The position numbers were made by a program, and so were the translations under genes. Of a stretch of 64,000 nucleotides of DNA, positions 48,499 through 60,650 are shown piece by piece (the stretch's first letter is position 1; every line of letters begins with the position of its first letter). Source of the stretch: Maratus speciosus (lineage: Eukaryota; Arthropoda; Arachnida; Araneae; Salticidae); NCBI GenBank assembly GCA_963932465.1, contig OZ010793.1:261575696-261639695 (forward strand), in the 5' to 3' direction. The notes under the pieces were generated by a model, which saw only the letters and a program-made list of their open reading frames with translations, did not search any database and was not told the DNA's origin.

Positions 48499-49110
48499 AT
48501 CATTACTTTTTTGAGGTTAGTGATAAAATGATTAAAAAAAAGATACTTATGGGATTTAATGCAGATTTAATTTTTACTATTTTATTACAATTTTCCTTAT
48601 AGCAGTTTGTATATAAAAACAAGTGGGTAAGTATAATCGCAGATCGCACAGAGGGTTTCATTTGATATTCCTTTAAAAACACTTTATCCTTAAATTAATA
48701 AATCCAAAATGTTAATTTATAATTATTAAATCCTTACATAGATGGTGCACCAATAGTTCCAATTTTCATGGGCAGGGAACGCACTCTTTTAAACAAACCA
48801 CCTTCCAATTGAAGTCATCAAAAACCAAGTTGAATAAGCCAGACTCCATTGTGTTGTTTGACAAACAGCAGTCTCATGTCCCTTCCTTCCCCCCTTTTTC
48901 AAAATTTTTCAAACCAGTACCTAAGAATGGAACCGAAATAATTTTTCTCTTCAGAAATTACGATAAAAAAATAGTATGCAGTACTCATAAATTTACTTTA
49001 ATGCTATATAGGGTGATTATTAAGTTAATTATAACGTTTGGAATCTGTTGCATTGATGTCCGAAAGGTAGTTTCTGAGTTATGGAAGCTGGACCCATAAG
49101 GCGCCATAGA
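48499..49110. other. Unassigned AT-rich sequence
   Basis: No gene recognised. The 96-residue plus-strand frame at 48809 has no known features. Confidence 0.4.
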
Positions 49111-49127
49111 GGGGCGAAGCCCGCTAG
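49111..49127 (+). mobile_element. Helitron 3' end, first of two
   Basis: GGGGCGAAGCCCGCTAG then T: a GGGC/GCCC hairpin followed by CTAG, the Helitron end form. The start was not located. Confidence 0.6.
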
Positions 49128-49314
49128 TGTCTATCATAATTATATCTGCCATGTGGGCTAATTGCGATATTTAATCAAAATAGTCCCCCCCCCCCTCCTC
49201 ATCCCCGGAAATATAACAAATACAAAATATGTCTTTATAAACCTATCGTCAAATAGGTTTTTATTTCTTTTTCCCTAAAAAAAAAAACATGATTTTTATA
49301 TCCGTAACGTAAAT

Positions 49315-49333
49315 AGCGGACGAAGCCCGCTAG
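49315..49333 (+). mobile_element. Helitron 3' end, second of two
   Basis: GCGGACGAAGCCCGCTAG then T. It lies 206 bp after the first end. Both are followed by a CTATCATAAT-like sequence, so the two ends and their flank look like a short tandem duplication or two adjacent insertions. Confidence 0.6.
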
Positions 49334-49369
49334 TTCCTATCATAATATATATTTTTAATAATTTTATAT

Positions 49370-49560
49370 AGTCTATAATAAAAATCAGACTTAAAATAGT
49401 CTAGTTCCATGAGTACTTGTAGTGTCAGTTACATGCTACAATTTTTGGATACCAGTATTTTAGAACGGGAAAATGTGACTTATTTTATCGGAGATATCTC
49501 ATTAATTGAATAAGGCGAAGCAAACTTTTTGAAAAAAAGGTGGCCAACAAGCATGGCAGT
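49370..49560. repeat. Partial copy of the 12750-12975 MITE family
   Basis: CTAGTTCCATGAG at the left matches that family's end. The interior (ATACCAGTATTTTAGAACGG, TCATTAATTGAATAAGGCGA) matches it in inverted orientation. It abuts the truncated end of Helitron copy 2. Confidence 0.6.
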
Positions 49561-49635
49561 TATCAGCTATGTGACTTTGTGCTAAAGTCCATTAATTTGA
49601 TCTGCTTTAAAAAGATTACGGAAGATTGAATTATA

Positions 49636-50121
49636 GTAGAACCTGGATTAACCGAGCTTCGATTAATCGAGGTTTCTGTTAACCGAGCCGATAACAAAGT
49701 CTGATTTTTTTTTTCCTTTTGAATGACCCTTAAAAATAACCACACTCTTTAGCTCACTGTCCGTGCTATACAGGCCCTTCTGCCCCCAAAAGCACTCAAC
49801 TCCAAAGAAACATTGGACCCTGAGAAGTCAATAGCGAACAATGCTTTGTTTCCAGTGGCTGTGTGAACTTTCGTAAATTTTTCAATTTGCATTTTAAAAT
49901 TTACTACTGGTAGTTGATTTTCTTTTTAAATTTGTTAAGCTGTGAAACAGAACTTTACATATATTTATTTTTATTATTTAAAAAACGTTCTATATATTTT
50001 TTTAAAAGAGATGTTAAATTCGCAAGCACGGCGAGTTTTTACACACAGTTTCTATTAACCGAGATTTCCGATTCCGATTTACTAACAGTCCCAATTAGCT
50101 CGGATAATCGAGGCTGCTCTG
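49636..50121. mobile_element. Tigger/pogo-type MITE
   Basis: GTAGAACCTGGATTAACCGA at the left and TCGGATAATCGAGGCTGCTC at the right are diverged inverted ends of the pogo/Tigger form. TA lies at the borders, and Helitron copy 1 has uninterrupted GATTGAATTATAATT there. 486 bp with AACCGAG words repeated near both ends. The minus-strand frame is not a gene. Confidence 0.75.
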
Positions 50122-50519
50122 TATAATTAAAAAATCAATGGCGATCTTACTGTAAACGTGTTTCCCTTTTACTGAGGGATTTCAAGACCGAATCAGCTGA
50201 TGTTAGTTGCTGTCAGGGCCGTAGCGACCGCCCCCCATACCCCCCATTTGGGGGGGGCCTGGGCAAAGTCAGGGGCCCAGTAATGAGCTATTGTACCTTT
50301 CAGCCGAATGTTTTTTTTTTTATGTATTTTTTAATAACATTTTATTTTGTTTTATCGAATTTTTTTTTTTTTTTTTTTTTTTGTCAAAGATTTTGATCAG
50401 ATTTAGAAATAGAAAACAGATACAGATATGTCCTTTTCTTCTATATACACCATGTTTTATAAAAGTTTTTGAAGGCTGTAAGTTCTACTTAAAAAATAAA
50501 ATGGCATTTTAATATTTTT

Positions 50520-52340
50520 GAGGTGCGCCTATCAATGGGCGAAAAAAGGTGAAACCAAAGGTTCAAAACTTCTTTAATACTATTACTTCCTTTAACCAAA
50601 ACAGATATGTGCTTTTTTCTACAGCAACCATTTTTTTTAAAGAGGCCCAGATGAAAGAAATTTTGCAGGTGCTAAATTCTTTTTGAATTGTTCTTTTTTA
50701 GGGCCCGCTTTAAAAGCACGTAAAAGTTGGAGTCCAAGATTCAAAACTTTTAAGCCCATTTTTTTATTCAAATTTTTAAAAAATATGCTTTTTAATCTCA
50801 CTGAGGGACCCAATAAGTTTCAAAACTTCGTTATACTATTACTTCCTTCAACCAAATGTGCTTCCTTTCTATAGTCATTATTCTTTTTAAAGGTGGCCAG
50901 ATGAAAGAAATTTTGCACGCTCTTAATACTTTTTAAATTGTCTTTTTGGGGGCCCCCAATAAAAGTGAGGAAAAGTTGCAACTCAAGATTCAAAACTTTT
51001 AGGGCCCATTTTTATTATTCAAATGTTTTTAAAATATGCTTTTTAATCTCGTTGGGGGCCCCAACAAGATTCAAAGCTTCCTTAATACTATTACTTCTTT
51101 TGACCAAAAGAGATATGCGCTTTCTCTCTTTAAAGGTTCCTAAATGAAAGAAATTTTGCAGGCTCTAAATTCTTTTTGAATTGTCTTTTTTAGGACCCCC
51201 TATAAACGGGAGGAAAAATTGGAGCCCAAGATTCAAAACTTTTAGGCCTCATTTTTTTATTCAAATGTTTTAAAAATATGCTTTTTAATCTCGTTGGGGG
51301 CCCCAATAAGTTTCAAAACTTCCTTAATACTATTAGTTCCTTCAAGCAAATGTGCTTTCTTTCTATAGCCAGCATTCTCTTTAAAGGTTCCCAGATGAAA
51401 GAAATTTTACAGGCTCTAAATTCTTTTGAATTGTCCTTTTTAGGGCCCCCTATAAACGTGAGGAAAAGTTGGAGCCTAAGATTCAAAACTTTTAGGGCCA
51501 TCTTTTTATTCAAATGTTTTAAAAATATGCTTTTTAATCTCGTTGGGGGACCCAATAAGGTTCAAAGCTTCCTTAATACTATTACTTCTTTTGACCGAAA
51601 CAGATATGCACTTTCTTTCTATAGCCAGCATTCTCTTTAAAGGTTCTCAGATGAAAGAAATTTTGCAGGCTCTAAAATCTTTTTGAATTGTCTTTTTTAA
51701 GGCCTCCTATAAACGTGAGGAATAGTTGGAGTCCAAGATTAAAAACTTTTAGGCCCCACTTTTTTATTCAAATTAAAAAAAATATATGCTTTTTAATCTT
51801 GTTGAGGGCCCCAATAAGGTTCAAAGCTTTCTTAATACTATTACTTCCTTCAACCAAATGTGCTTTCTTTCTACAGTCACGATTCTTTTTAAAGGTGCCC
51901 AGATGAAAGAAAATTTGCTGGCTCTAAATACTTTTTAATTGACTTTTTTGGGGCTCCCTATAAAAGTGAGGAAAAGTTGGAACTCAAGATTCAAAACTTT
52001 TAGAGCCAATTTTTATTATTCAAACGTTTTAAAAATATGCTTTTTAATCTCGTTGGGGGCCCCAATAAGGTTAAAAACTTTCTTAATACTATTACTTCTT
52101 TTAACCAAAACAGACATGCCCTTTTTTCCTATAGCTACCATTCTTTTTAAAGGTGCCCAGATGAAAGAAATTTTGCAAGCTATAAATACTTTATAAATTT
52201 TCTTTTTTTGGGGCCGCTCTTAAAAGTGAGCAAAATTCAGAACTCAAGATTCAAAACTTTTAAGCCTCATATTTTTTTCAAATGTTCAAAAAATTTATGC
52301 TTCTTACTCTCGTTGGGGACCCCAATAAGCGGGCATCTAT
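50520..52340. repeat. ~253-bp tandem array inside hAT-2
   Basis: About seven units share CCAGATGAAAGAAATTTTGC, GGGGCCCCCTATAAA-like, GTGAGGAAAAGTTGGA, AAGATTCAAAACTTTTA and ATATGCTTTTTAATCTCGTT. Unit marks fall near 50785, 51038, 51278, 51528, 51788 and 52040. Plus-strand frames of 60-120 residues recur with the period and encode similar peptides. Frames drift between units, so I regard them as by-products of the repeat. Confidence 0.88.
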
Positions 52341-52467
52341 GTTCATTGCATATGCCGCCTATCCCCTTATGTTCGACCTGTTTCGTTTTCAATATTTCAT
52401 TTCTCTTGTCTCGATAAATTACTTATGTTAACAATACACAAATTATATTGTGTATTTATTTAACCTA

Positions 52468-53116
52468 CTAGCAGAGCTTCGCTGATTGCTTTTTATAAAA
52501 AAGAACCTAGTTTTTGGAGTTCTCCATTGGGGGCCTTCACTGCCTTCCGCAGCGTAAACCTGTTCCGTATATTCCCGCTCTGATCTTGAATCAAACAATC
52601 ATTGAATTATTGTATTTTTTTTTTTCGATAAAAGTGATAGTGCCCAGATAAAAGTGAAATTTTCCAGCATCGTAGCTCACGTTGCTACAGGAACAAATTT
52701 GTTATTTTTCCACTTCAGCTTAATTATGACAGCAGCAAAATCTACTGGATAATTCTTCGGTTACAGAAAAAAAAATGGCGAAAAAACTCCGCAAAACACG
52801 AAAAAAAAAAAGTGTAAAAATCTTATAAAAAATTGGGCAAAAATTCAAAAATCGCTGAGAGAAAATTGATTATATCGAGCCAAAAGATTGAAACTGGAAT
52901 GTTAAAAAATCGCCGTGAAAGACAAAAATACGCTAAAAATCACATAAAATGTTCGTAAAAAATTCAAAAATTTCTGTGGATATATTTTCTATATTGAGCT
53001 AAAAGACTGAAACCTGATTCCTTTCAGGGATGTAAAAAATCCGTGCCGCAGATGGCAAAATTTTTACTATATTGGAATAAAAGATTGAAACTGGGTTCCT
53101 TTTAAACTCTCTCTCT

Positions 53117-53150
<34 letters not shown>

Positions 53151-54800
53151 GTGATCTGAAGGATTTTTTCCGCAACTTTTTCTTTCGTTCAAACACACAC
53201 GCAAAAAAAGCTTTGATTTGATTTGCTCATCATTCGCGAAAATATAGAAAACTCACCAATCTAACGTAAAAATTACCTAATATCCTTACTAAATATAAAG
53301 ATGCATTTTTGTCAAATCAAATCACAGGAGTGTTTCGCCAACTTTGCTGCATTGTACTTTTTCCTATTAGAAACTGAACTTTTACGCATGACTTTTTTCC
53401 TTCATAACACGAAGAAGTCGCGAATCGAAGATCAAAATTTCTAGAATTTTTCCTTTCAAAAAACGAAAGTTTCTTCAAATGTGCGATAAAATCTCTTCTA
53501 ATCACAGGGGTCTTAAAAAAGGAAAAAAAAAAAAAACGTTCGTGAAAAATTCAAAAATTGCAAGGGACAAAATTTAGTACATCGGGCTAAAAGACTGAAA
53601 CCTGATTCCTTTTACCAATGTCAAAAAATCACGTCGGAACGCAAAAAAAAGTTAAAAATCACATAAAATATTCGCGAAATATTTAAAAATCGAAAAAGGC
53701 TACTTTACTATATTCGGCTAAAATGGAAAGATGGATTGAAAATAGATTCCTTTTATGAATGTGGGGGGGGGGGGGGGAACCACGAAACTCGAAAAAATAC
53801 AAAAATTAGCGTAAAAAATTAAATGAAAAAAATTCGAATCAAAAAATTTAAAACCTGTTTCGAGGTGCATAACTTCAGGCATTCAGGTAACCTTCCTGTC
53901 AAATTTTGTCCTGAACAGAAAAACATCTGGCCAGACAAAGAAAAACTTTGGACAGACAAACGTGTGCCTTTATTGTTAGCTAATAGGAAACCCGTCTTCA
54001 TTGCCCACAGAAAAGTACCTGCTATCCGAAGGTGTTTTTTTTCTTCTTAAATTTCAACTTAGGTGACAATTTTGAACTGGAGAAAACTTGAATGTATGAA
54101 AACGACATCCCAAAAGTAATTTTTTTTTAATTAGTAAATCTGTACATATACATGTATTTAATAAAAGGCATCAATCCGAGCAGGAAAAAAATTGTTATAA
54201 GTGAATATTTTCTGCGTAAAGAAAATCTGTCTGGGCCACACAGATGGCATTGACAAACTGAAGAGAAAATTGAAAATACGAAAACGACTTCCATATTTTT
54301 TATTTATTTATTTTGTTTATGAGCACTACTTAGTGGTTTATAACATTTGTAAAAGGAATTCAGTTTCAAACTTTTTTGCCAAATTTTGTCGTCTGCTGTT
54401 TTTAAAATTTTCGAGAATTTTTATGTGATTTTTAGCTTTTTTTCACTTTTCTGGTAGTTTTTTTAATATTCGTAAAAGATATAAACCCGGTTTCAATCTT
54501 TTAGCTCAATTTAAGTAAAGTTTTATCTCTATGAACTTCGAAAATTTTTATGCAATTTTTGGCGTTCTTTTGCGTTTTTTGGCGATTTTTTTGACATTTT
54601 TTTCCTAAATGGAAGAATTCTCAGTTAAATTTTGCAAGTCCTTTGATTAAATTCACTTTGTAAGAATATCAAATCTGTTCCTGTAGCAACGTGAACGAAA
54701 TATTGAAAATTTGAATTTAATCTGGATCGAAATAAAAAAAATTACAAGAATTCTAGGTTCGTATGATTCGAGATCGGAGCGGACATAGCCCATATGGGTG
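52468..54800. repeat. Foldback block with inverted modules, Helitron-like tip
   Basis: Words at 52550-52800 (CGCTCTGATCTTGAATCA, TCACGTTGCTACAGGAACA, ATAATTCTTCGG) recur inverted and in mirror order at 54600-54790. Between are repeated AAAAGATTGAAACTGG and AAAAATCACATAAAAT words on the left side and their inverses on the right. At the left border, CTAGCAGAGCTTCGCTG preceded by A resembles a minus-strand Helitron 3' end. A run of about 30 A lies near 53120 and a G run near 53763. Confidence 0.65.
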
Positions 54801-55423
54801 TGCGTTGCCGAAAGCAGTGCAGCCCAACTACAAATTCGTTCAATTTGGAGTTCGTTTTGGAAAATCCGACCAGCGAAACTCTGCTGGTATTGTTATAAAA
54901 TGGAACTCGGGTGGAAAATTAAATGTAGATATTTCTCTAAAATCTTAGAGGGGGGGGGGGGGGCTGAAAAATATGTTTGGGGGGGCCTCTTAAGACCTTG
55001 CTACGGCCCTGGTTGCTGTTTCCGTGCTTGATTAAATAAGATTAGTTAAACATTTGAAAATTACCAAATATAAAAGGAACTAAGTCAACAGAGTCTTTGC
55101 TTTATGGTATTTTTTAACAACGCTATAAGAAAATGATTTTAAATAAGAGATTTTAAATGTAACGTTTTAAATCAGACATAATTTTCACCAAACTTTCCTT
55201 TCTCTTTGTAACATTCAACTGAAAATATTTTTATTATTAGAAAGATAATATTATTATTTGCGCTACCTTAAAATTGGCAACTATAGTTAAAAATATCATC
55301 TCGAAATTTGAAATAAATCTCTCATATAAATATATTTTTTAATTTAAACTGTTTTGCAATATTATTATTTGGCCACTTTGGCCAATATGACGTAATTTCC
55401 TCCATTTACGACTTTTAACACAT

Positions 55424-58400
55424 CGTCGGTACCATGTCAAACTATCCAATGTGAAAATAGCCACCTTTCAGGAGGGCAAAAAAAACTGTTTAAATTGTGG
55501 ATTCAAAATCAGCGCCAAGCATCAGTAAACAATTATTATATTTTTCGGGTGCTGTTTTATATCCTATTTAAGCATGCTATTGAGATAAATCATTTTAATA
55601 ATTTTACTCGCCAAAAAATCACATTGGATAGTTTGATACGGTATGCTTATTTGTACGTTTTCAGCTTCGTTGAACTTTTTTAGCTTCAAACTATCCAATA
55701 TGCCACATTGGATAGTTTGATTTGTAAAAAGTTTGTGCTTTTCCCAGGTTCGCATTCCATAGTAGTGAATATGCCATATTGGATAGTTTAACTTGTAAAA
55801 ATTTTATGCTTTTCCGAGATTCGCCGTTTCATAGTAGCAAATGTGTATTATTCAATAGTTTAATTTGTAAAAATTTTGATATTTACATATTCAATATAAA
55901 ACTCTTAAGAATTTTCTTTGATAATTTTAATAACTAATATACAGTGAATTAATTAAGAAAAAAGATTTTTAACAGAAGTTTAAAACATTCTGTTAATTTT
56001 ATAAAATATAGGAAAACAAAAATATCTCAAATAATGAAGTGGACAACAACAGGCACTTCATACACTTAATTATAAATAGTAGTCTTCGCGCTATTTATTC
56101 TAAGAAACTCATGGGCCGCTTTCTACCACTATTTTAGAATACAAATCTTTGATTTATTTAATCCCCCATTAAAAAAAGTTGGAACAAATGACTTTGAAGA
56201 GAATCATAATAGGCCCTTTTAATACAATAATTGCAAATGTTCTCCCGAACGTGGGTAATGGTAAAGGGGTAATCCCCTTATTCAAGATTTTTTTGATCGT
56301 TAAAGGTTTTTAGGACTTTTGGTTTACTTTTCTGTCGTATTACCATGCTCTAACTCTCGTAAGTATGCTCGGATTGACATATAACTTATTTATGTTTTTC
56401 AAGTTCACTATGGCATGTCCGGTACAAAAAACGGAGCGTGTAGCACATATAGGCCATTTACATGGACACTCAAAAGAATCTCATTACATTACGTTTAATG
56501 GGTAAAGAAACGTTTGTGATTTACTTTAATTATGTTACACTATTTCAAACATAATAAAATTTATATACATTATTGAGATGCACAGCAACATGCCTATGTT
56601 AGAATATGACGTGCACAACAGTTATCGTTCATTTTCAGGGAAACACAAAAGATTTCGGTTAAAGTGCAGTCTATTAACTGTAATTGCCGGAAATATGTTT
56701 ATATTATGTATGCGTTTTAAAACTATGTGCATACTACGTGGTACATTTCTATAGACTGTATACAGGACTAACTAAAATAATTCGTTAGCATTACTAAGTA
56801 TGATTCTGAACTGCTTAAACGTAGTTTTTAATTGTGTTATGCATTTTAAAACTGAACTATAGTCAGTATATCAGATGTTTAGTAAAATCAGATACAGGGC
56901 CATGCAAAAAACTAGAAACATGGACAATTATGGACGGTAATTACTGGAAGTATCATTTTAGTAGTTTTAAGCGTCTTTTAGCTTGCATTAAATTTTTAGC
57001 TTATTATGTGGCGTGCATAAAGATCTGTAGGTAATATACTGGGTTGTACAAAAGAATTCAGTTATGCTAGTCTATTGGTAGAAATAACAGAATGTGAATT
57101 TTCAGCCTACTACACTTTTTAACACTTTTCAACAAGGTTGAAAAGTGTTTATGAATTCAGTTTGACTTTCCACGCTCTAACTTATGTAAATATACTCGGA
57201 TTTTCATGCAATTGAAGAATGTTAATGGCGCTTACAATGACATATTCGGTATTGCATATGAAGTGTGCAACATTAATAGTTCGTTTGCAGGGGCACTCAA
57301 AAGATTTACATTACATTATGATATTAGGGCAAAAATCGTTTGAAGAGTACTTTAATGACATTACGTTATTTCAAATGTATTAAAACTTATATAGTAAATC
57401 ACTGAATTTCATTACAAGAATATTACGACAGAATAGGGCATGAATTCATAGCATTTGTCTCTCATTTACAGGTACACACAAAAGAAATGGGTTACAGTAT
57501 TGTCTTTGAGCAATAATTGCTGGAAGTACGTTTTTGAATTTCGGTATGCGCTTATAAATTTAACCATTTTTTTGCACGTTTTATAAAAATTCTATACCTC
57601 GTATACAGGGCTGCACAAAAGAATTCACTAAAAATTAATTACCGTCCATAGACAGAAAAAGTACTAGAATCAGTTTGTGAAGCCCTGTAAATGATCTATA
57701 GATTTGTATATAATCTAGACAGTATGCAACAATTTAGTTTAATTAGAAAACTCGTAACGAAATTTACACTTTCAACCTTTAGCAATTTCCGGCAATAAAC
57801 GGAAATATACTCGAACTTCTTGTAAGCCCTGTATATTATCTACAGATTTTTATACATGTTACGTACTATGGTAAAATTTAATTCGGGTAAAAAATTGTTA
57901 TAAACACACTTCCAGAAATTACTAGTCGACCGGCAATGGTTTTCAGTTCTTTGCGTAGCCCTGCATATTAGAAATTTCTACTAACATATTTTAGTATAGT
58001 AAAAAGAAAGAAAAGACCGAAATTTCATAACTCAATTAAAAACCTCCTTTAAGAAATTCACCCCCCATACAAAGTAATGCTTACAAATTCTTTTGTAAGC
58101 AAGCTATCAACCAAACTAGCAAACCAAGCTATCAGCACTGTAACCTAATTTTTCGTATGTCCCTGTAAATTAACGATAACTATCATACATGTCATATTCT
58201 AGAGTAAGCAACTTGTTGTGTAAATCGATTTATGGATCTCAATTTCACATTTTTGTTTTTTACTATAAACCATTATACGACAAAATTCTTTTGTATGAAC
58301 CTGTAAGTAACAAAATGGCTTGTACACCATACTTTATATAAAACATGTTTCAATGCACTTGATAAATCCACATTAATTTCATTATGTTTTAAATATCGTA

Positions 58401-58883
58401 ACACCATTAAAAGACACTACCCTTTTTCCTTATTGAGTGTTTCTAACGGGATTCTGTTGAGTGTCCCTGTAAATCAAATTAAAATTCTCACATTTCATTA
58501 ACAATAAAAAACATATGCTATAGTGAGTGTCAAAAACATATGTTAATCGCGTCAAATTTCAATCCATAAATAAAACAGTTTTTGTCCTGAATAAAAAGAC
58601 AATTTCCATATTGGATAGTTTGACATGGTACGGATAATTAGAAAAATAAAAATATCCAAACATTTGCGGCAAAGGATTGAATATGCCATATTGGACAGTT
58701 TGACATTGTAAATTTTAGAAAAAAGTGCATATTGGATACTTTGAAACAGTTATTATCTAAGTTTCTAAGAAAGCTAGAGACGTGCCGATTTTAATTAGTA
58801 CGTATCATGCACAATACAACAAAATGGCACAAAATGTGAAAAATGCATTTTTTCACATTGGATAGTTTGACATGGTAGCGACG
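55424..58883. mobile_element. 3460-bp TIR element with mirror-arranged modules
   Basis: The ends CGTCGGTACCATGTCAAACT... match inverted over 34 bp with one difference. ACAT flanks both (55420-55423 and 58884-58887), and Helitron copy 1 lacks the insert. A word like CACATTGGATAGTTTGA occurs about ten times, only in the outer ~450 bp at each side, as expected for end-binding sites. In the centre a TACAGGG...CACAAAAGAATTC module occurs eight times forward (56460-57626) and six times inverted (57672-58471). No transposase was recognised and the family is unknown to me. Confidence 0.82.
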
Positions 58884-59663
58884 ACATATCAATGAATTTA
58901 TTATTTAAAAATTTTCTTTTTCTTTTAATATTCACGTGTAAATATAATTTTTATGACGTAATTTTCAATGTTTTCCTGCTTTTAATGCGTAATCATTTAA
59001 TTCTAATTTGAAAATAATTGATTATTTTATAATTTTCTTTCATTTTAAGTAAGCATGTGTAAAAACAATTTTTATGACGTAATGTTTAATATTTTCCTGC
59101 TTTTAACACGTTATCATTTAATTCTAATTTAAAAGGATTTTTTTCTGTTTATAATAGTCACGTGCGAATAATTTTTTTATTTAAAGGATATATTATTCTT
59201 TGCGCTGTTTTAACAATTGGCAACAATTTAAAATAACCTTTTCTAAAATATGTAAAAAATATCTCTGGAAATTCTGAAAATTTTAATTTAAAATTGAAAT
59301 AAACCGTCAAAAAATTAGGCAAGTTAAAAATAATAAATGCACTCTGCAAACTTCGAGTTTCTATTGAATGATTAAATTGAATGAGAATGATTAAATTCCC
59401 ATGTATATATTTTTTTTCCTATGAGACTTTTTTAATGAGACAATTTTATCCAGATTTAACATTAAATATCTCTTAAAATAATTCTTCGATTTAAAAACTG
59501 ACTACTTCAACGTTTTTATCAAACATTTCTCTATAATACTACCCATTTTAATATTTTTGTATGCTGTAATTTTCTTAATATTTGCGAAATAGACCTCTAG
59601 TCACAAGAGATTCTTTCAAAGCGGCGAAGAGCGTTAGTTTTTTTTTTCCGAATAAGAGACAAA

Positions 59664-60240
59664 ATGTAGTACGCAATTGCGTCAAAAGATGGCGACACCA
59701 GAATTCTGATATGCTTATTATGTAAACTGTAAATATTGCAAAGTTAAATAAAAACAATTGTCTCGGGGTTATCAAACTTCATTGTTATTTATAAATAAAA
59801 CATTTCAACTAAATTATTTATTATAAAAGAATTATTACATCACAATAGTTTTTATGCAAGGAAAATAATAATTATAATAATAATAATATTATCGATGTCA
59901 GTGATTATATATTGATTGACCATTATAATAATAAAAAATGATATTATAAAAAGAAGAGCTGAAATGAATTATTTTTTTACGTTTCTGATCGTGTGATTTA
60001 TATTCAAATAATAATTATTAATGTATATTTTTTGTAAAGTGATTGAAATTAAACATATTTATAAAATTTATGGTAATATTTTTATTGTTGAAAAATTGCC
60101 AAGAAATAATCATCATCAAATTGGCGTCATTATAATTGTAGTTTTATTTAACTTAATAGCAATTAAAAAATTACAAAGGAACTGAGAATAATGGTCAATT
60201 AACAGACTTTAAAAGTAAAAAAAAAAACACATTCACATGC
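59664..60240. other. hAT-1 interior, right, unassigned
   Basis: AT-rich with ATA/TAA runs; no feature recognised. Confidence 0.4.
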
Positions 60241-60242
60241 AA

Positions 60243-60325
60243 AAACAAGTACCAGGGAGTATCGAACTGCCTATCTTAAGATCAGTAGACGATGGCCCTT
60301 AACCGCTCAGCCAGTGGGAAGACAA
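60243..60325 (-). pseudogene. tRNA-like sequence, probably a pseudogene
   Basis: The minus strand has an A box TGGCTGAGCGGTTAA and a B-box-like CAGTTCGATAC. An arm with ATC/GAT pairing encloses a loop GTCTACT that would read CTA. The T stem and acceptor do not pair well. A degenerate Leu/Ser-type tRNA copy or SINE head is the best reading. Confidence 0.5.
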
Positions 60326-60447
60326 AATTTTTCTCCCCAAAAGTGGTTAAAAAGAAAGCATGTGTGTGAATACAGTGTCATGCATTTTCGGTGAAATTTC
60401 CATAGAATGGCGAAGAAATATAGTCCGATTTTTCATGCGCATTATAA

Positions 60448-60650
60448 AACGAACAAGAGTCTTGCTGGAAACAAGTAAATTGTTATTTGGTTCATCTGAA
60501 ACATATTTATTTGATTTTTAAAAAATCGCCCGTGTCATTTTCGAGAGAAAAAAAAATCGAATTATTTAACGAACGAGAGTTTTCCCAGAAAAAAGAAAAG
60601 TGTTATTCACCTCGCCTTAATCACATTTATATTATGTATCAATTTAAAGA
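60448..60650. repeat. Two-copy direct repeat
   Basis: AACGAACAAGAGT...AAATTGTTATTTGG and AACGAACGAGAGT...AAAAGTGTTATTCAC, each followed by a CACATTTAT or CATATTTAT word, about 123 bp apart. Confidence 0.5.

Larger units (their letters stand above)
50214..55011. mobile_element. 4798-bp hAT-type element (hAT-2)
   Basis: CAGGGCCGTAGCGACC at the left and GACCTTGCTACGGCCCTG at the right are inverted ends. GTTGCTGT flanks both (50206-50213 and 55012-55019), an exact 8-bp duplication. It sits in Helitron copy 2. G-rich runs follow both ends. The interior is a ~253-bp tandem array (50520-52340) and a foldback block (52468-54800), with no transposase frame. Confidence 0.88.
49575..59663 (-). mobile_element. 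Helitron family copy 2, split by three insertions
   Basis: TTAATTTGATCTGCTTTAAA at the left and the block ending CCGAATAAGAGA at the right match the 24504-25936 Helitron in order. Between are AATGGCGATCTTACTGTAAA, AAAAGGAACTAAGTCAACAG and ATCTCTTAAAATAATTCTTC. Removing the inserts at 49636-50121, 50214-55011 and 55424-58883 leaves about 1.35 kb, close to the 1433 bp of copy 1. The 3' tip (CTAG hairpin) is lost at the left. Confidence 0.85.

Noticed and set aside
55424..58883. A CRISPR-like or gene-cluster reading of the spaced motifs
   Set aside because: Motifs are degenerate, spacing varies from 125 to 248 bp, and the intervening sequence is itself repeated, so it is a diverged module array.
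60243..60325. Suppressor-type tRNA (CTA loop)
   Set aside because: T stem and acceptor pairing are poor. The CTA reading is more likely decay than a real amber suppressor.
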